A stretch of 34,701 nucleotides of DNA from Tieghemiomyces parasiticus. Taxonomy: Eukaryota; Kickxellomycota; Dimargaritomycetes; Dimargaritales; Dimargaritaceae. Positions within the stretch are counted from its first letter, which is position 1. Every line of letters starts with the position of its first letter. This document shows positions 1 to 11,823 of the stretch, piece by piece. Under the pieces are notes generated by a model. It searched no databases and had not been told where the DNA came from. It saw only the letters and a list, made by a program, of their open reading frames with translations. The stretch covers positions 1 through 34,701 of the forward strand of contig JANBPT010000459.1 in assembly GCA_027575765.1 (NCBI GenBank), read 5' to 3'. Made by a program: the position numbers and the translations under genes.

Positions 1-1816
1 GCCTATGAAAGGAGCATCGATAGGAGCCAGTGGGGGTACGAGATCGACCCTGGCTACCATCAATGAGACCTGTCTTATCCGACTGTAACCGCGAGGTAGA
101 CCGCTAGCCTGAATATTTTGGATGAGATAGGTTATGATATTCGAGGAGAGGCTGTAGGAGGAGGTATGTGCGTCGCGAGAAGCAGTAGGCTTACATATAT
201 ATATATATATATCAGTTGCAATGAGCGAAATCCCCTTCCATTCGGAGCAGATGAAACTCGAAAGGCACAGGGTTGACCGAGGCTTTTATAAACTACAACG
301 AGCTATGGCCGGGAGCAGCAAAGGGAGGCTGCGCCCATCATGGAGAGACGAAGCAACCACCTCATCCCTCAACCAACAAAAGGAAGGGTGCTGAAAGCGC
401 TGCTGAATAGGTCGTCCGGGTGCCTTGCCTGTAGTACACTCGGCGGACAGACTGCTTCACACAAGCGGCAGGCCTGTTGGGCCAGAGTGACCAGGGGAGA
501 TAGTGAGCAATCTGAGTGACCATAGGCTTAGAATTAAGCATGACGTTTGGTTGACAAGATTCAGGAGCGACTATCGGGGTAATTGGCTGTTCCTCTGCAG
601 GGGGGGGGGGAGTAAATAGGCGTATGAAAAGTTGGACCCGAGTAAACCTGGGGGTATGGCCGAATCGGAGGTGCGATGAGCCTGTCGGAACCCTTCCCAG
701 TTCTACCGCCTAAACAGGCCTTTCACACCAGCCCTACGCATATACCTATACCTATATACATAGATATAGACATCCTTACTTGCGAAAGGGCTAGCTGTAC
801 TCTAGTGGAGGGCTTAGATGGCTGTACCGGGCTGGTCCTGGCCTCACGCTAACGGACCTATACGGAACTGGTGAATTGCGTCCCAAACCTCCCCCTCTGG
901 GTCTTTCCAAAGTTAACCGGTTATGGATTCTGTGACCGAGAGTGGGCGGAGACGTGGAGGAGGAAGTCAAAAATGAGCAGACTGAGAGAACCCGAATTGA
1001 TAAGGAGACAGTCCAGTTAATTCCCAAACGGACTACTTCGAGAGGACGGTCCTTTCGCCTGCTCTAGGTAGTTATCCAACCAGTCGCAGGCTCAGGGTCT
1101 GGGGCGTCGTCCCGTGGTTCCGGGGTATACATGTCAGCGCTGGTCCAGGGTCTCGCTTACTAACCCTTAATCACCCGAGCCCGTTCACCTGGTCGGGGCC
1201 CCAGCGTCGAACTTGTCTGGCCATTTATCGCTGCATTTTCCCCTAACTGCTCTACTGCTACTTCAGGTCCTAGTGTGAGGGCATGTGTGTGTGTGCGTAT
1301 GTGGTGGTGGCTTCTATTCCGAATTCCCCCTCACATTTATTTCAAACGCCCCGATCTTGTCCAAGTACCCAAATGTCAACCCCCTGAACTGTGGATGGCC
1401 TAGGTGGTGTGGCCATGGTACTGGCAGTCCGGTCCACATCATGCAGTTGACCCTGAGACCACTAAGCCAACCTCTGCCTTATACGACCCAAAACAGCATC
1501 TCGCAGCAGTGCCCAAAATGTTCTGAAATTCTGCGCCACATTTATTAGATTTACTAGGAGCCCAAAAAAAGCGTGGTCACGGCGAGACCACACACACCGC
1601 ACACCCCAATGGAGCAGCGCATTAGTATGTGCAAGGTAGGGGGGGGAGTAGCTTGGTATCCCTTCCCAAACAATTGGAGGGTAGCGGAGAGTGTAATAGC
1701 ACCGGGGTCCCATTTCGGTGATGAGTCGTGTTGGTACATAGCCGACCAAAGAGATAGCGGCCCACCCGCGCGTACCATGTGACTTTCTTTTTATATAATG
1801 AACCTCCCTCGCTTCC
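1..1816. other. Spacer without recognisable gene
   Basis: No reading frame here resembles a protein I know, and the short open frames on both strands lack family motifs. Visible simple sequence includes an (AT)9 tract at 195-212, a run of 11 G at 600-610, a GT-rich patch near 1283-1305 and about 8 G near 1639-1646. A small inverted repeat (GTGGTC at 1573-1578, GACCAC at 1586-1591) lies about 230 nt beyond the stop codon of the minus-strand vigilin gene, so the right end of the stretch should hold its 3' UTR. Confidence 0.6.
195..212. repeat. (AT)9 microsatellite
   Basis: Nine uninterrupted AT units lie in non-coding DNA. This is seen directly in the sequence, and no function is implied. Confidence 0.9.
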
Positions 1817-4800
1817 TTAGTAGTCGGCCTCCTCGATGACCTCGTCGATAATCACCTTGGCGTTCTCAATGCTTTCAGGAGATCCGATGAGGGCGACCCA
1901 CTCGCTCTCGCTGTTGGGCACGACCGTATTAGGGCCACCGGTGGATCCGGCACGCATCGGCGGCGACGGCCCGCCGTGACCACCAGGCCCCGACTTCTTG
2001 GGGAACTCCAGCTGGCAACCCGTTTCCTTGCGGATCCGGGTCACGTTCGCACCGGCCTTACCAATCACGTGGCGGTGGTAGAGCGACGGCAACTTGATGT
2101 AGTCGAGCTCAAGGTCGGTGGTGGCCTTTTGGCAGCGCGCGAGCGCCTTCTCGACCACTTTACCAGTACCCTTAAGCACCCAGTCGATAGTACCCGTCTC
2201 GAAAACCGGGTCGGGGCGCGGGTCGCTCGGGTCGGTGTCTTCCGGGTCAGCCGGGTGGGTGGCAGCGTAGGTAGTGGGTTCGCCCGTCACCGCCTTGTTG
2301 GCCGGGTCAATGTACACGTTCAGATCATTACGCAGGGCCCGCCAGAGGGTTGAGTGCGACCCGCCGACAATCTGGTGCACATAGAGCGGAACGGTGAGGC
2401 TAGTCTGCATGCGAACGCGGTTCTGGAGGTCTTGGGCCGCCGCCTCAGCGTGTTCCGGGCGACCGTGGATCTTAACGAGGGTGGGGTCAAACTCGGGGCT
2501 CGAATCCCCTGCTAACTTGGCCGGCCGGCCGCGCTGGGTGCTGGCAAAGTCAATCTCGACCTGGTGCCGGGCCTGAATCTCGCGCAGGGTGGCACCGCCG
2601 CGGCCAATGATGAGTGGGTGCTCGCTGACGGGGATGTGCACGGTGACGCACACCCGCTGACCCAGTTCGTTCACGATAGACTCGAGCTCGCGCTGCACCT
2701 TCTCAACCACAGCCCGGTCACCCTTGATGGTCACGTCACGGGCCTCGTCACCGGTGGCGTTCTTGCGAGGGAAGAATACCCGGCAGCTGCCAGGACCAGA
2801 CACCAGCTCACCGTTTCCTCCGCAGGCCTTGACCAGGTCGCGGATCTTGGCTCCACCGGCGCCGATGAGCGTGCGGTGGTGTTCCGGGGCTACATCGAGA
2901 TGGACGGTCACTTGGGATGCCTGCTCGTTAGCCACGGCCTCGATGCGGGCCTGCGCCTCCTTGATACCTTTACTAGTACCGCGCACCGTCACGGGCACCT
3001 CCAAGCTGTCCCCGCTAGCTGTGCCCAAATCGATCCGAGTACCGGTGGCGTTCTTAATCTCATTGACGTGCGCACCGCTACGGCCCACTACGTGGGGGAG
3101 GACGTGTGCCGGTATGGTGAAGGTCACACTCTGGTTGTTGGCCTCCTCGTGGCGGGCCAGGTCAAGTAGTTCGCGCTTGGCCGCCTCCACGCCCTTGCGC
3201 CCACCCTTAACCACAATGTCGTTGGGGCCCTGGGCACGGTGATCACCGGAGGTCTCGTCACCCTCCTCGTCGGTCCGGCCGCCGTGACCGCGCGGGAACT
3301 TGAGAAACACGTTGTGTTTCTCCTCGAGCTGGCGCACCAGACGGCCCTGGCTGCCGATGAGGGCCGGGTGGTGGCGGCGGTCGATCGCCACGGTGGCAGT
3401 GGTGCTGTCGGTCAGACGGTCCACCACGGCCTGGAAGGCCGCCTTGAAGGCCCGAGCGTTCTCCGGGGTGCCGCGCACGGTGACCGTGGCCAGCTCGCGC
3501 GGCGTATCGGCGCCGGCCTTGTTCTCAATGTCCACACGTACCTGGTGCTCATCCTTGAGCCGGGTAATGTTGACGCCATTCCGGCCAATAATGTGGGGTA
3601 GGTGCTCCTGGGGGACTCGCAACTGCTCGACGTGGGAGTTGCGCCGCTCGTCCTCCTCGGCGTCACGGGCGATGCGCTCGATTTCGGCCACGATACGGTC
3701 CACCTCGTCAGCCGGGCCCTTGACCATGATGGCGTCACTGGCGGCCTCGTCGCTCTCCACGGCACGCCCGCGGGCGGCCTTACCCCCGTGGGGGTTGGCA
3801 CCAATGTTCACGGTGACCGGGGTGTCCTCACCCGTGATCTGGGCCAGAGTGGTGCCCTTGGGGCCGATAACGAGGCGGTGGAAGCGAGTGGGTACGATGA
3901 CGGTACGGACGACCAGTTCAGCGGCCTCGCGAGAAGTCCGGACCAGCTCGTCGCCCACCTCGCGTAGAAGCTCAGCGATAGCCAATTCGTGGCGGCGGCG
4001 GTCGTGGATGAAGCAGTCTACACGCGGGTTGCTCTCGTAGACCAGGACCACCTCGGCACTCTGTTCGTCGCGTTCGGGGAACACCACGTCGACGCCGCGG
4101 GAAGCCTGCAGACGCTGCACGTTGGCACCATTGCGACCAATCAGGTGACCGTGGGTATGAGGCTCGACATGGCACACGCCGAAGTGGGTAGGGGGAAGGC
4201 TCTTGAGCAGCTCGACCAGGGCCTGACGGGCCTGCACGAGGTTGAGGATATCCTTGGTGACAACCTCGACCACGTAGTCGGCCTCGCGGTGCGGGGCCCG
4301 CGGCAGGAAGATCTGGGCACTGTGTTCAGTTTCCAGCTTCTTAAGCTTGGACCGGGCCGCTAGGTAGCGCAGCACGCGGCGGGCGTGGGTTACCGGATCG
4401 GCTGTGGCGTGCATGGCCAGCAGGTCCAGAGTGTCGACCTGGATCGCGCCGGCCTTTTCCATGACCAGGGTGAGAGCGTCCATCAGCCGGTTCTCGGGAC
4501 CACGGATTACCACCGACTCGGACGGATCGGCGGCCGGGGCCAGTTCCATACTGCACCCGGTGATCTCCAGGACCTCTTGGATCGTGGCACCCTTGGGGCC
4601 CACCAGGAAGCGGTGCTGGCGCTTGGGGATGGTGATCATGATGGTACGGGTGGTGAGGTTGAGTTGCTCGTAGAGTTCGTTGATCTCCTCCACGGCAGCG
4701 TCGACGGCGTCCTTCTCGCCCGACACAACGATGGCCGGCTCTGGGCGACCGGGCGGGGCGGCGTCACTGTCGGTTCCGAAAGCCTGGTCGATCGGGTCGG

Positions 4801-5824
4801 AGAGCGGAAGCACAAAGGGCACGCGCACCTTGACCTGGTGGCTCTCGGCCAGTCGGGTGGCCAGGGCGTTGTGGGCGCCGGCCAACAGAGGGAAGAAGGC
4901 GGTAGGGATGTGGGTGAGACGGGCCACGCGCTTCGATGTCTTTTCGTTAACAATTTTCTCAATCTCGGCCTTGGCTTGGCTCACGCCCTCCAGGTCACCA
5001 GTGATGGTGATATCTGATACAGCGTCGTAGTCCTCCTCGTCGTCGTGGCTATGGTCTCCCTTTGACGGGGGACCCTCGTCGCGGCGCGGAATGTGGATCT
5101 TCGTCCCGGTGCGCGCAGTGATGGCGTTCAAAGTCTTGCCGCGGGTACCCAGGATGAAGGGACGGACGAAGGAAGGCACCTGGAGGGTTACAGTGACACG
5201 CGAGGCCAGGGTGGCCATCAGCTCACGCTTGGCCTGACGGGCCGACTCGGGCTTTCCGCGGATCAGGAAGGTCATAGTACGGGTCTGGGAAGCGGTGGAT
5301 ACGTCAATCTGGGTGCCGGTCTTCTTCATGACCTGGCGTACCAGCTCGCCCACACCGCCTTTTTCCCCGAGTTCTTTCTGACGCGGAGGGTGCACCATGG
5401 GCAGGTCTAGGATTTCGGTCACCAGGTTGTCGCGGCGCGGGGGGGCCGGGGTCGGACCGGTCGCAGCCAAGCTGGCGGCGGGGCGGGGCCCACCCCAGCT
5501 GCCCTTGGCACCGGAATTGGTGGAGGAGGCGCTCAAAGTGGGAAACATATCTTCAGAGTCGAGGTCCAGGGAGGGCGACACGGTAACGGCCACAACCGGT
5601 GCGGCGGTCGCAGCAGTGGCCGCTGCGGCAAAAGCGGAGGCAGTGGAGTTGGTCGGGGCAGCCGCGCCCTCGGGGGCGGCGGCGAAGCGGGAGCGGGCAG
5701 TCGGGAAGGCATCGCCCGAGGGCGGCTGGGACGGGGAGGCGGCGGCCAAGTGAAGCTGCTGCAGCTGCAGCGAGGGGGGCAGCGGGGCGTTAGCACGCTG
5801 GTTCAGGTCGGGCGAGGAGTCCAT
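1817..5824 (-). CDS. SCP160: Vigilin/Scp160-like multi-KH RNA-binding protein
   Basis: One uninterrupted frame encodes 1335 residues, close to the usual size of vigilin and yeast Scp160. About 14 KH-type repeats can be counted from residue ~140 to the end. Ten keep the GxxG RNA-binding loop: GTRG (226-229), then GPKG, GRNG, GPKG, GRNG, GSQG, GRSG, GAGG, GRGG and the final GKAG (1255-1258). Four others are degenerate, for example GAHN and GSHS where GxxG is expected. The first ~135 residues are low-complexity, rich in Ala, Ser and Pro. Members of this family bind many mRNAs and associate with polysomes and the ER; that role is inferred from the family, not seen here. The start is the first ATG of the frame (CAT at 5822-5824 on the plus strand). 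The gene is intronless and GC-rich, which produces many long antisense shadow frames. It is divergent from the FIST-domain gene, 1.27 kb away. Confidence 0.93.
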   Translation of the reverse strand: MDSSPDLNQRANAPLPPSLQLQQLHLAAASPSQPPSGDAFPTARSRFAAAPEGAAAPTNSTASAFAAAATAATAAPVVAVTVSPSLDLDSEDMFPTLSASSTNSGAKGSWGGPRPAASLAATGPTPAPPRRDNLVTEILDLPMVHPPRQKELGEKGGVGELVRQVMKKTGTQIDVSTASQTRTMTFLIRGKPESARQAKRELMATLASRVTVTLQVPSFVRPFILGTRGKTLNAITARTGTKIHIPRRDEGPPSKGDHSHDDEEDYDAVSDITITGDLEGVSQAKAEIEKIVNEKTSKRVARLTHIPTAFFPLLAGAHNALATRLAESHQVKVRVPFVLPLSDPIDQAFGTDSDAAPPGRPEPAIVVSGEKDAVDAAVEEINELYEQLNLTTRTIMITIPKRQHRFLVGPKGATIQEVLEITGCSMELAPAADPSESVVIRGPENRLMDALTLVMEKAGAIQVDTLDLLAMHATADPVTHARRVLRYLAARSKLKKLETEHSAQIFLPRAPHREADYVVEVVTKDILNLVQARQALVELLKSLPPTHFGVCHVEPHTHGHLIGRNGANVQRLQASRGVDVVFPERDEQSAEVVLVYESNPRVDCFIHDRRRHELAIAELLREVGDELVRTSREAAELVVRTVIVPTRFHRLVIGPKGTTLAQITGEDTPVTVNIGANPHGGKAARGRAVESDEAASDAIMVKGPADEVDRIVAEIERIARDAEEDERRNSHVEQLRVPQEHLPHIIGRNGVNITRLKDEHQVRVDIENKAGADTPRELATVTVRGTPENARAFKAAFQAVVDRLTDSTTATVAIDRRHHPALIGSQGRLVRQLEEKHNVFLKFPRGHGGRTDEEGDETSGDHRAQGPNDIVVKGGRKGVEAAKRELLDLARHEEANNQSVTFTIPAHVLPHVVGRSGAHVNEIKNATGTRIDLGTASGDSLEVPVTVRGTSKGIKEAQARIEAVANEQASQVTVHLDVAPEHHRTLIGAGGAKIRDLVKACGGNGELVSGPGSCRVFFPRKNATGDEARDVTIKGDRAVVEKVQRELESIVNELGQRVCVTVHIPVSEHPLIIGRGGATLREIQARHQVEIDFASTQRGRPAKLAGDSSPEFDPTLVKIHGRPEHAEAAAQDLQNRVRMQTSLTVPLYVHQIVGGSHSTLWRALRNDLNVYIDPANKAVTGEPTTYAATHPADPEDTDPSDPRPDPVFETGTIDWVLKGTGKVVEKALARCQKATTDLELDYIKLPSLYHRHVIGKAGANVTRIRKETGCQLEFPKKSGPGGHGGPSPPMRAGSTGGPNTVVPNSESEWVALIGSPESIENAKVIIDEVIEEADY

Positions 5825-7093
5825 ACTGCCGTTTGAATCAACCGGGGGGTGGGGGGGAGAGGCGGCGTCGGTGAGCGAACGAAATTGTCACCAGATGAGA
5901 TGACCAGAGAGTGAGGAGGCACAGTCGGTGAGGGGAGGGTGGGATCGTCCAAAGGGAAGGTCCACTCGCAAGAGAAGCGGAGCTGGGTAGCTTGGCGAAA
6001 TCTAGCAAAGGGGGCGGTCAAAAAGGTGCTAAGCAAACCGAACAAAAAGATGGGGAAGGGTTGCGAAGGGGCTCTGGGCCGACGCGGGTTGATGAGGACA
6101 CCTAGGCGGTTGAGCAGCACAGGAATCGTAGGCTAGCGAGTGGGCAGCTGGGGATGGGGAAAGGATGAGCCCTGTACCCTACCCGTGCGGGTGGGGGATC
6201 TGTCTGTGGGTGCTGCCCATCTCCAGTCGCCACGGTAGGAGCTGGCGGCTGAGTAGTACAGCGCGCGGGGGGGGGCACAGCCCCCCCTCCTCCGCCACTT
6301 CCTGACCTATCGGTATCTGCCGACGCACCAGTGGCGGTAAGCAGGCTTCATGAAAACACCAGACCTAATACGGTCGCCGTCACCCGCAGACCCTCTCGCA
6401 CGCTCATGACTGTAGAGACTGCAGGCGGTGGGTCCGCTCCCACGTTTCGGGGTGGCCAGAATCCTATGGCCCACGAGGGCAGATTATTCTGGGCCTCGGC
6501 TGTAGAGCCCGTTGGCTGCCTATGGCAAGGGGAGCGCGGGCGGTCCGGCCAGGCTGTCACCACAACTGGCCCCGCTTCTATTGCTCTGGGGATACCTCTT
6601 CCGAAGAGGTCCCTGGTCAACCGTCCGACCTGCACCCCAGAGGCCAGCGGGTCATCCGTTGGCTGGGTCAGAGCTCTTAGGTGCGTCACTGAAATGGCCC
6701 TCTCGTCGCGAGCCAGCCACATGGATCGATCGGAAATACCCGCTCCGCGGCATCATTGCCATTGGTGGAGGTAAACGTAATTAAACCCCGCCGAGGGTTT
6801 CAGGCAGGGGGAGGCGAAACTATGACGGGCGGGATACTCTTCTCTCGCCCAGGAGTCAGCCGCGTCCGGTTCGCGACACTGCATATAGACCCGACCGGCC
6901 TGCTGCACCACAAGTGAACTAGCCGTTGGCCTATCTTCTCAAAGCACCGCCGTTGTTTGACCTGCCCGCATGCCGAATGCTCCATTCGAAGCACCTTTAC
7001 GCTTTCGTCCGCTTGACCCTCTATTACCCACCCCTTGCACATTGCTTCCCTACGGACCATTGGTGCCCGTCAACGCCTTCCTTCCGCTCCAAC
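5825..7093. promoter_or_regulatory. Divergent intergenic region, vigilin / FIST gene
   Basis: The region separates two head-to-head start codons (5824 on minus, 7094 on plus) and therefore should hold both promoters and 5' UTRs. No clear TATA box was seen near either start. It contains a G-run/C-run hairpin at 6269-6287. Two overlapping open frames on opposite strands (6331-6774 and 6348-6722) have no recognisable domain; the plus one begins only at a GTG, and I do not call either. Confidence 0.5.
6269..6287. repeat. Perfect GC hairpin with 3-nt loop
   Basis: Seven G plus C (6269-6276), an ACA loop, then G plus seven C (6280-6287) form a perfect 8-bp all-GC stem. It lies in the divergent vigilin/FIST spacer, about 450 nt upstream of the vigilin start and 800 nt upstream of the FIST start. 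Confidence 0.8.
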
Positions 7094-9206
7094 ATGCTGG
7101 CTTCCCTGCGTCTCCGTTCGGCCGCGGTCCGACCAGCTGCTACGGCATTCAACAATTGCCACCGGCCCTTTCGAGCCCCACGTCGCTACGCCTGGGTCGC
7201 CGCACGGTCCGCCAACCCGGACTTTTCCACTGCTCTCCAGGAATGCGCCGCGACACTCCACCGGGCCCGCGGGGACCGTGAGAGCGACCGGCCTGACGCC
7301 GCCTCCTTCGAGCTTGTCCTAGCCCTGGTCAGCACCCACTATGACAACATCGATACGTCCCGCATCCCGGCGTTCTTTCAGAAGCACATGGCCTCCCAGG
7401 AACTCCTGGGCTGTATGGTGGACGATATCCTCGTCCCGCAGGCCTCGGATGGAGACACGGTGACATTGAGGCCCGGCCGGGGCGTTAACGTCCTCGCCTA
7501 CGCCCGCGACCAGACCGACTCGACCCCAACCTCGGCCACCCAGTTGGTGCCGTTTCGGATGGACGACAGCAACACCCGCCGCAGCAAGCTCAAGTCCAAC
7601 TCGGTGGGCCGTTGGCAGAATTTGGGGGAGTACAACGCCTCGCAGCAGGAAGATTCGTCTGCCGCGATGAGCCGGTTCTCGTCGGTGTCCCAGGCTGGTA
7701 ACTTGGTCGAGCTGCAGCCGGCCCTCGTGGAACTAGTGGCCGAGAAGCGGTAAGTAGAGCCGAAGATTCCGATGGGCCCTTACTCCTAACTCCGTGGGCG
7801 TAAGGGAAGATGGTGACTTGGCCCTCCTTTTCGACCGCAAGCTAACCCATTTTAATATTTGACTCTCCGGTCTTACGCCTTCCCCCTCTCCGGACGGCTA
7901 GCTCTCCGCTTTTCATCCTGTTTGCCGACAGTGAGCACCACCAGGTCATGGATACGCTTAATCAGCATTTCCCGGGCAGTGTGAAGGTAAGTGGCCCGAT
8001 CGATCTAGAATAAATCCTTGGTGCTTAGACTAGGTATATCTACCCCGGGTCCTGGCTCGCGACCCCCTTAGGAAGGCGGCGATAGAATCCCTTATTGACT
8101 GGTTCTTATCTATACGACAACCCATCTCTACCACCTGCCATTCCCTCCCCCCAGTGCGGTGCCATCGGAGCATCCACCCCTTTCATTAACAACCAGCCCT
8201 TCACCCTCTTCGACAAGCAGGGCACCCTCTCAGGCGGACTGGTGGGTGTCGCGTTGACTAATCCGACCATCGAGGCCATAGCGTTGGACCACCCCTGTTT
8301 GGAACCCGTGGGGGGTAAACTGACCATCGAGAAGTAAGCCTTTTTTTTTTGGTTTTGGCCAAGGGTGACCCCGTAACTATGCCGTACACCCCAGGTCATA
8401 TGAGTAAGTTCCTTCATCACCATTTTCATAATAGTGTTACTTAAAAGCGCTCTAACTCTGTCCTAACCCCTCCACTGCCTCACAGGTGTCGTGGCAATGT
8501 CATTCTCGGCCTGGGCGGCCCGGATGCGCGCCAACTGGAGAGTCTACTAAAGAATCACACACCGGCGTACAAGCGCAAAGACCTACAGCTGTTCGTGAAA
8601 GTCTATAGCGACGACAAGTCGGCTGGTGAGGGTCAGGAAGAGGTAAGACCCTGGGGCCGCCTAACGAACAGATGGGCCCGGATCCGATAGTATCCCGGAT
8701 AGTTTAGAACTTTCACGACTGCCCTACCGGCCTGGTGCCATGATGCTTTGTCACTAACCCTGTAAGTTTATTGCCGATCTCACCAATCTCCATGGCAACT
8801 TCCCTCACAGGACTCCGCCCGGGTGTATCGCTTAACCGGTGGCGACCCGGCCAAGATGAACATGGTACTGGATGGAGTGGACGAGCTCAGCGTGGGCCAG
8901 CAGATCCAACTGTACTACGCCAAGGATATGGCCTCACACCCCACACGCCCCGTACCGGCGGGCCGCGGCAGCCCCCTCGTGGTCTTCCAGGCTCTGGACA
9001 AAGAGGGCGAGACCCACCATGATGACCGGGCAGAGGACACGTCGACGACTGTCAAGGTCCCCCCGGCTACGGGAACGGGAGACCGTGGTGTGGTGTTCGG
9101 TGGGGCCAGTTATAACGGCTTTCTGTTCGGCAAGCGCGCCGGGGAATGTCACGTCCCGTACAGTTCCGGTTCGGTCACGTTTACGCTTGAGGAATCGACG
9201 GAATAG
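7094..9206 (+). CDS. FIST-domain protein (FIST_N and FIST_C), five exons
   Basis: Proposed exons are 7094-7749, 7902-7986, 8155-8333, 8486-8642 and 8811-9206, joined in consistent phase to give 490 residues. Donors are gtaagt, gtaagt, gtaagc and gtaaga, and all acceptors end in tag or cag. The first ~50 residues (MLASLRLRSAAVRPAATAF onward) are rich in Arg, Ala and Ser with almost no acidic residues, resembling a mitochondrial presequence. After it come features typical of FIST_N: a pattern of the LVLALVSTHYD type near residue 75, then LLGCMVDDIL. The middle exons carry SPLFILFADSE and a GAIGASTPF stretch. The last exon fits FIST_C, with a GQQIQLYYA-like segment and a terminal GGASYNGFLFGK. 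In bacteria FIST is a sensor domain proposed to bind small ligands; the role of fungal FIST proteins is not clear to me. The family call rests on motif memory, while the exon structure is well supported by phase. Confidence 0.82.
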
Positions 9207-11823
9207 GACCGACCGTTGGCCGGGGAGACAGCTGAATCGGCCAACCTAGCTCGTATCCGATCACATTTTTGAATTGCTTTTGATGCTATTAGTACGATTA
9301 ATCCATAGACGAGTGCATCATGAGACCCCGGCCTGCATATATCCACCAGCCATACTCCAATGCTGATGGACTACGAAGTAAATTGGCAGCATGTATTGTA
9401 ATTGGAATACCGTGTAGCTTATCCCTCCCCCCTCCTTATAAAAGAAAGCTTACCCTGAGAGTTTAAGATCGAGTCAGACACCAGCTAAATTCCAAAGCTT
9501 TGAGCGAGACTGGTGTCTGGATGAGATGGTGAGAACCACAGGGCGCCTTACTTCCAGTTTAATTATATTCAGAGACCCGCGGGAATCACTGGGCCCCTGA
9601 CACCAACGCTGCCGCACCCGTACTTCTGTGCCTTCCTTGCCCGGAAACCGGTTTGGGAATATTCCTACAGCCGCCCACCACACGGTTACATGGAATTACG
9701 CCACTTCTCGTCTGTACAGCCTACGTCACAATCGGGAGTAATTGGCGCTAGTTGGCTGCCATTCTAGGGTAGGACACTCGTGGTAATCCGGTGAGTGAGG
9801 AGCAAGTGAAGGGTAAATCTGACCATGGTCTGGGAGCATAGTCTTGGGGAACGCTCAATAGGGTATCACTCCAATCTGGCTGTGGGCATACGATTGGGGT
9901 GCCTGTGAAGAGACCAAGGCCCGGTGGAGCCGAGAGAGGGTCATATTGAAGCCTAACCAATACCTCCGTCACGCAAGCCTCGCCGATGATTGAGATTCAG
10001 TGGTCAAGCGGATGAGCAAGAAGGAGGGGGTGAAGGATTCTCTCATCCACTGCGTAAACGGATCATATTCTGAACGCCCTCGACCAGGCCTTGTCTGTAG
10101 TAAGTAGCGCATAGGAAGCAGAGCAGCGACCATACCGCCCATGATCTGTGTAGATAGGCATACCGATAGCTTCGGCCACGAAAATCAATTAATAACAATA
10201 CTGCCAACCGTATTCTTAAGCACGCAACATAGTGCATACAGTGACCGGCCCCCTCCAAAGGAGGAAAGAGCAGAGCCCAGGTTAGTGGTCCTAACTGGCC
10301 ATGACGTAGCGGAGATGGAGGTTAGTACGATAGCAAGACGATGCCCCTTTACCTCGCCTTTATCACCAGGGTAGGAGGAGGAGGGGGAGGCGAAAGGCCC
10401 TTCCCAGTTGAAATGTTTAGGGAAGTGGAGAGGGTTAGTACCCTGTGCAACGATGTGTATGTTGTAATCATGCAGTTATCGGGCGTAGCTTGGGCCCGGG
10501 CAGTCGGCTCCCCTGCCATGTTCAGTCTTGCTGGAGCCAATGGGGCGGACAAGCATAGCCCATCGCCCTGGGACGGCCCGTCCGGCTCAACTTACTCCAA
10601 GCGCGTTTACCTCACGCCTTAAGCGAATTCTAGTATAGCCCAAGTTGACCTAGAGTAGTGGCTTGTGTTCCTACTATATAAGGACAACTGCTTGTCCGTA
10701 GGAAGTGGTGCGGGGAGGCGGAAAGAAATGAGAACCTTAGGTCGGAGGGGGGGGGGAAGACGACAAAGAGCGGCCTAGCCTGCAAATCGACGACATGGCG
10801 TGCAGCAACAAGCCTCCTCTATATGTATGTGCTACTAGGCTCTACTGGCTAAATCGGGAAGAAAGGATGGCCGGAAGGCCTGGCCGGTGGTTGAGGCTAT
10901 GGCCGCTTCCCAGGGTGCAGGTATCCTTCCTCCCACTCCCCACATTCCTCACGCATAATAATATGCCATGCATTCATCCTGCTCGAGTGGAACCGGCCCC
11001 TACTTATCCCCCTTCCTGTATTTTCAGTCTCCGACGCTTAACTTGTGCATAGACAGGTGTTGCGGCCGCCCGAATGCAATCTACTCCTTCGTATACCCTT
11101 ATCTCTTCTTAACCGTACAGTTGACCCACTTTCTGTTGCAAGCGTCTCTTCCTGTCTTCGTGTTACTTGCCTGCGTCACTACTAGTCAACTCTCGGAGGT
11201 GGCCATCGCAAGCCTCCCATTCCAGCGTCTTAATTTTTGGTCACTAGGCCCAAGCTTTCACTCTCGACCTTACCGTACTGTTCATACGCTTTAATACCCC
11301 ACGACTGGAAACTCGAGGTCCCCCTGGTTTGTCCTCGACAATTCACATCGACTTTTGCTGTCTATTTCCCGAATCCTTTCAACCATCCTGTCGACCCAAC
11401 CCCGCACTTGTCGTATATCCCTATCCTTCAAACGCTACTCAGCGCCGCAGGATCCCGCGCTATCATCCGAGCCCACCCGCCGCATTCGAGCGCACGCTTG
11501 GTCTCCGTAGGCGCGTAGCTCGTCGTTACCCCGGAGCTAGCTACCATTGCTTCCATATACCTGTCGCTAGAGACGCCTATCCAACCGCACGCGCGCACGT
11601 CCCCCCCACCTCTTCTATCTGGCCGCCCCACCCAGTTGACTGCCCTCGCCATTTTCTTCTGTATTTACCCACCAGGGTGTTTTTTTTATCCTAGACCCTT
11701 CCCGACGCCCTCTAGACTTAGGCCACCTCCTCTCATCTCCCCACGGGTGGGTCGCAGGCACACGCTTTCATTTCGCCCCGGAGGCCTTCCTATCAACCCC
11801 GTCACCCTCGCTGTCCTATCACC
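9207..11823. other. Spacer between FIST and phosphatase genes
   Basis: No convincing gene was seen in 2.6 kb. TATA-like sequences occur at 9437-9444 (TATAAAAG) and around 10675-10681 (TATATAA), neither followed by a recognisable coding region. A run of 10 G lies at 10747-10756. From about 10920 to 11820 the plus strand is strongly pyrimidine-rich, which suits the promoter and leader of the downstream phosphatase gene. Confidence 0.5.

Noticed and set aside
2490..2515. T-loop-like sequence resembling a tRNA end
   Set aside because: It lies inside the vigilin coding frame, and no acceptor stem or anticodon arm could be placed around it.
1976..5793. Many long open frames on the plus strand, up to 246 residues
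   Set aside because: They lie antisense or out of frame to the vigilin gene and arise from its GC-rich codon use; none shows a domain.
6331..6774. 147-residue open frame in the vigilin/FIST spacer
   Set aside because: It starts at GTG, overlaps an opposite-strand frame of similar length, and has no recognisable domain.
9437..9444. TATAAAAG box suggesting a promoter
   Set aside because: No coding frame or recognisable RNA gene follows it; AT-rich spacers yield such motifs by chance.
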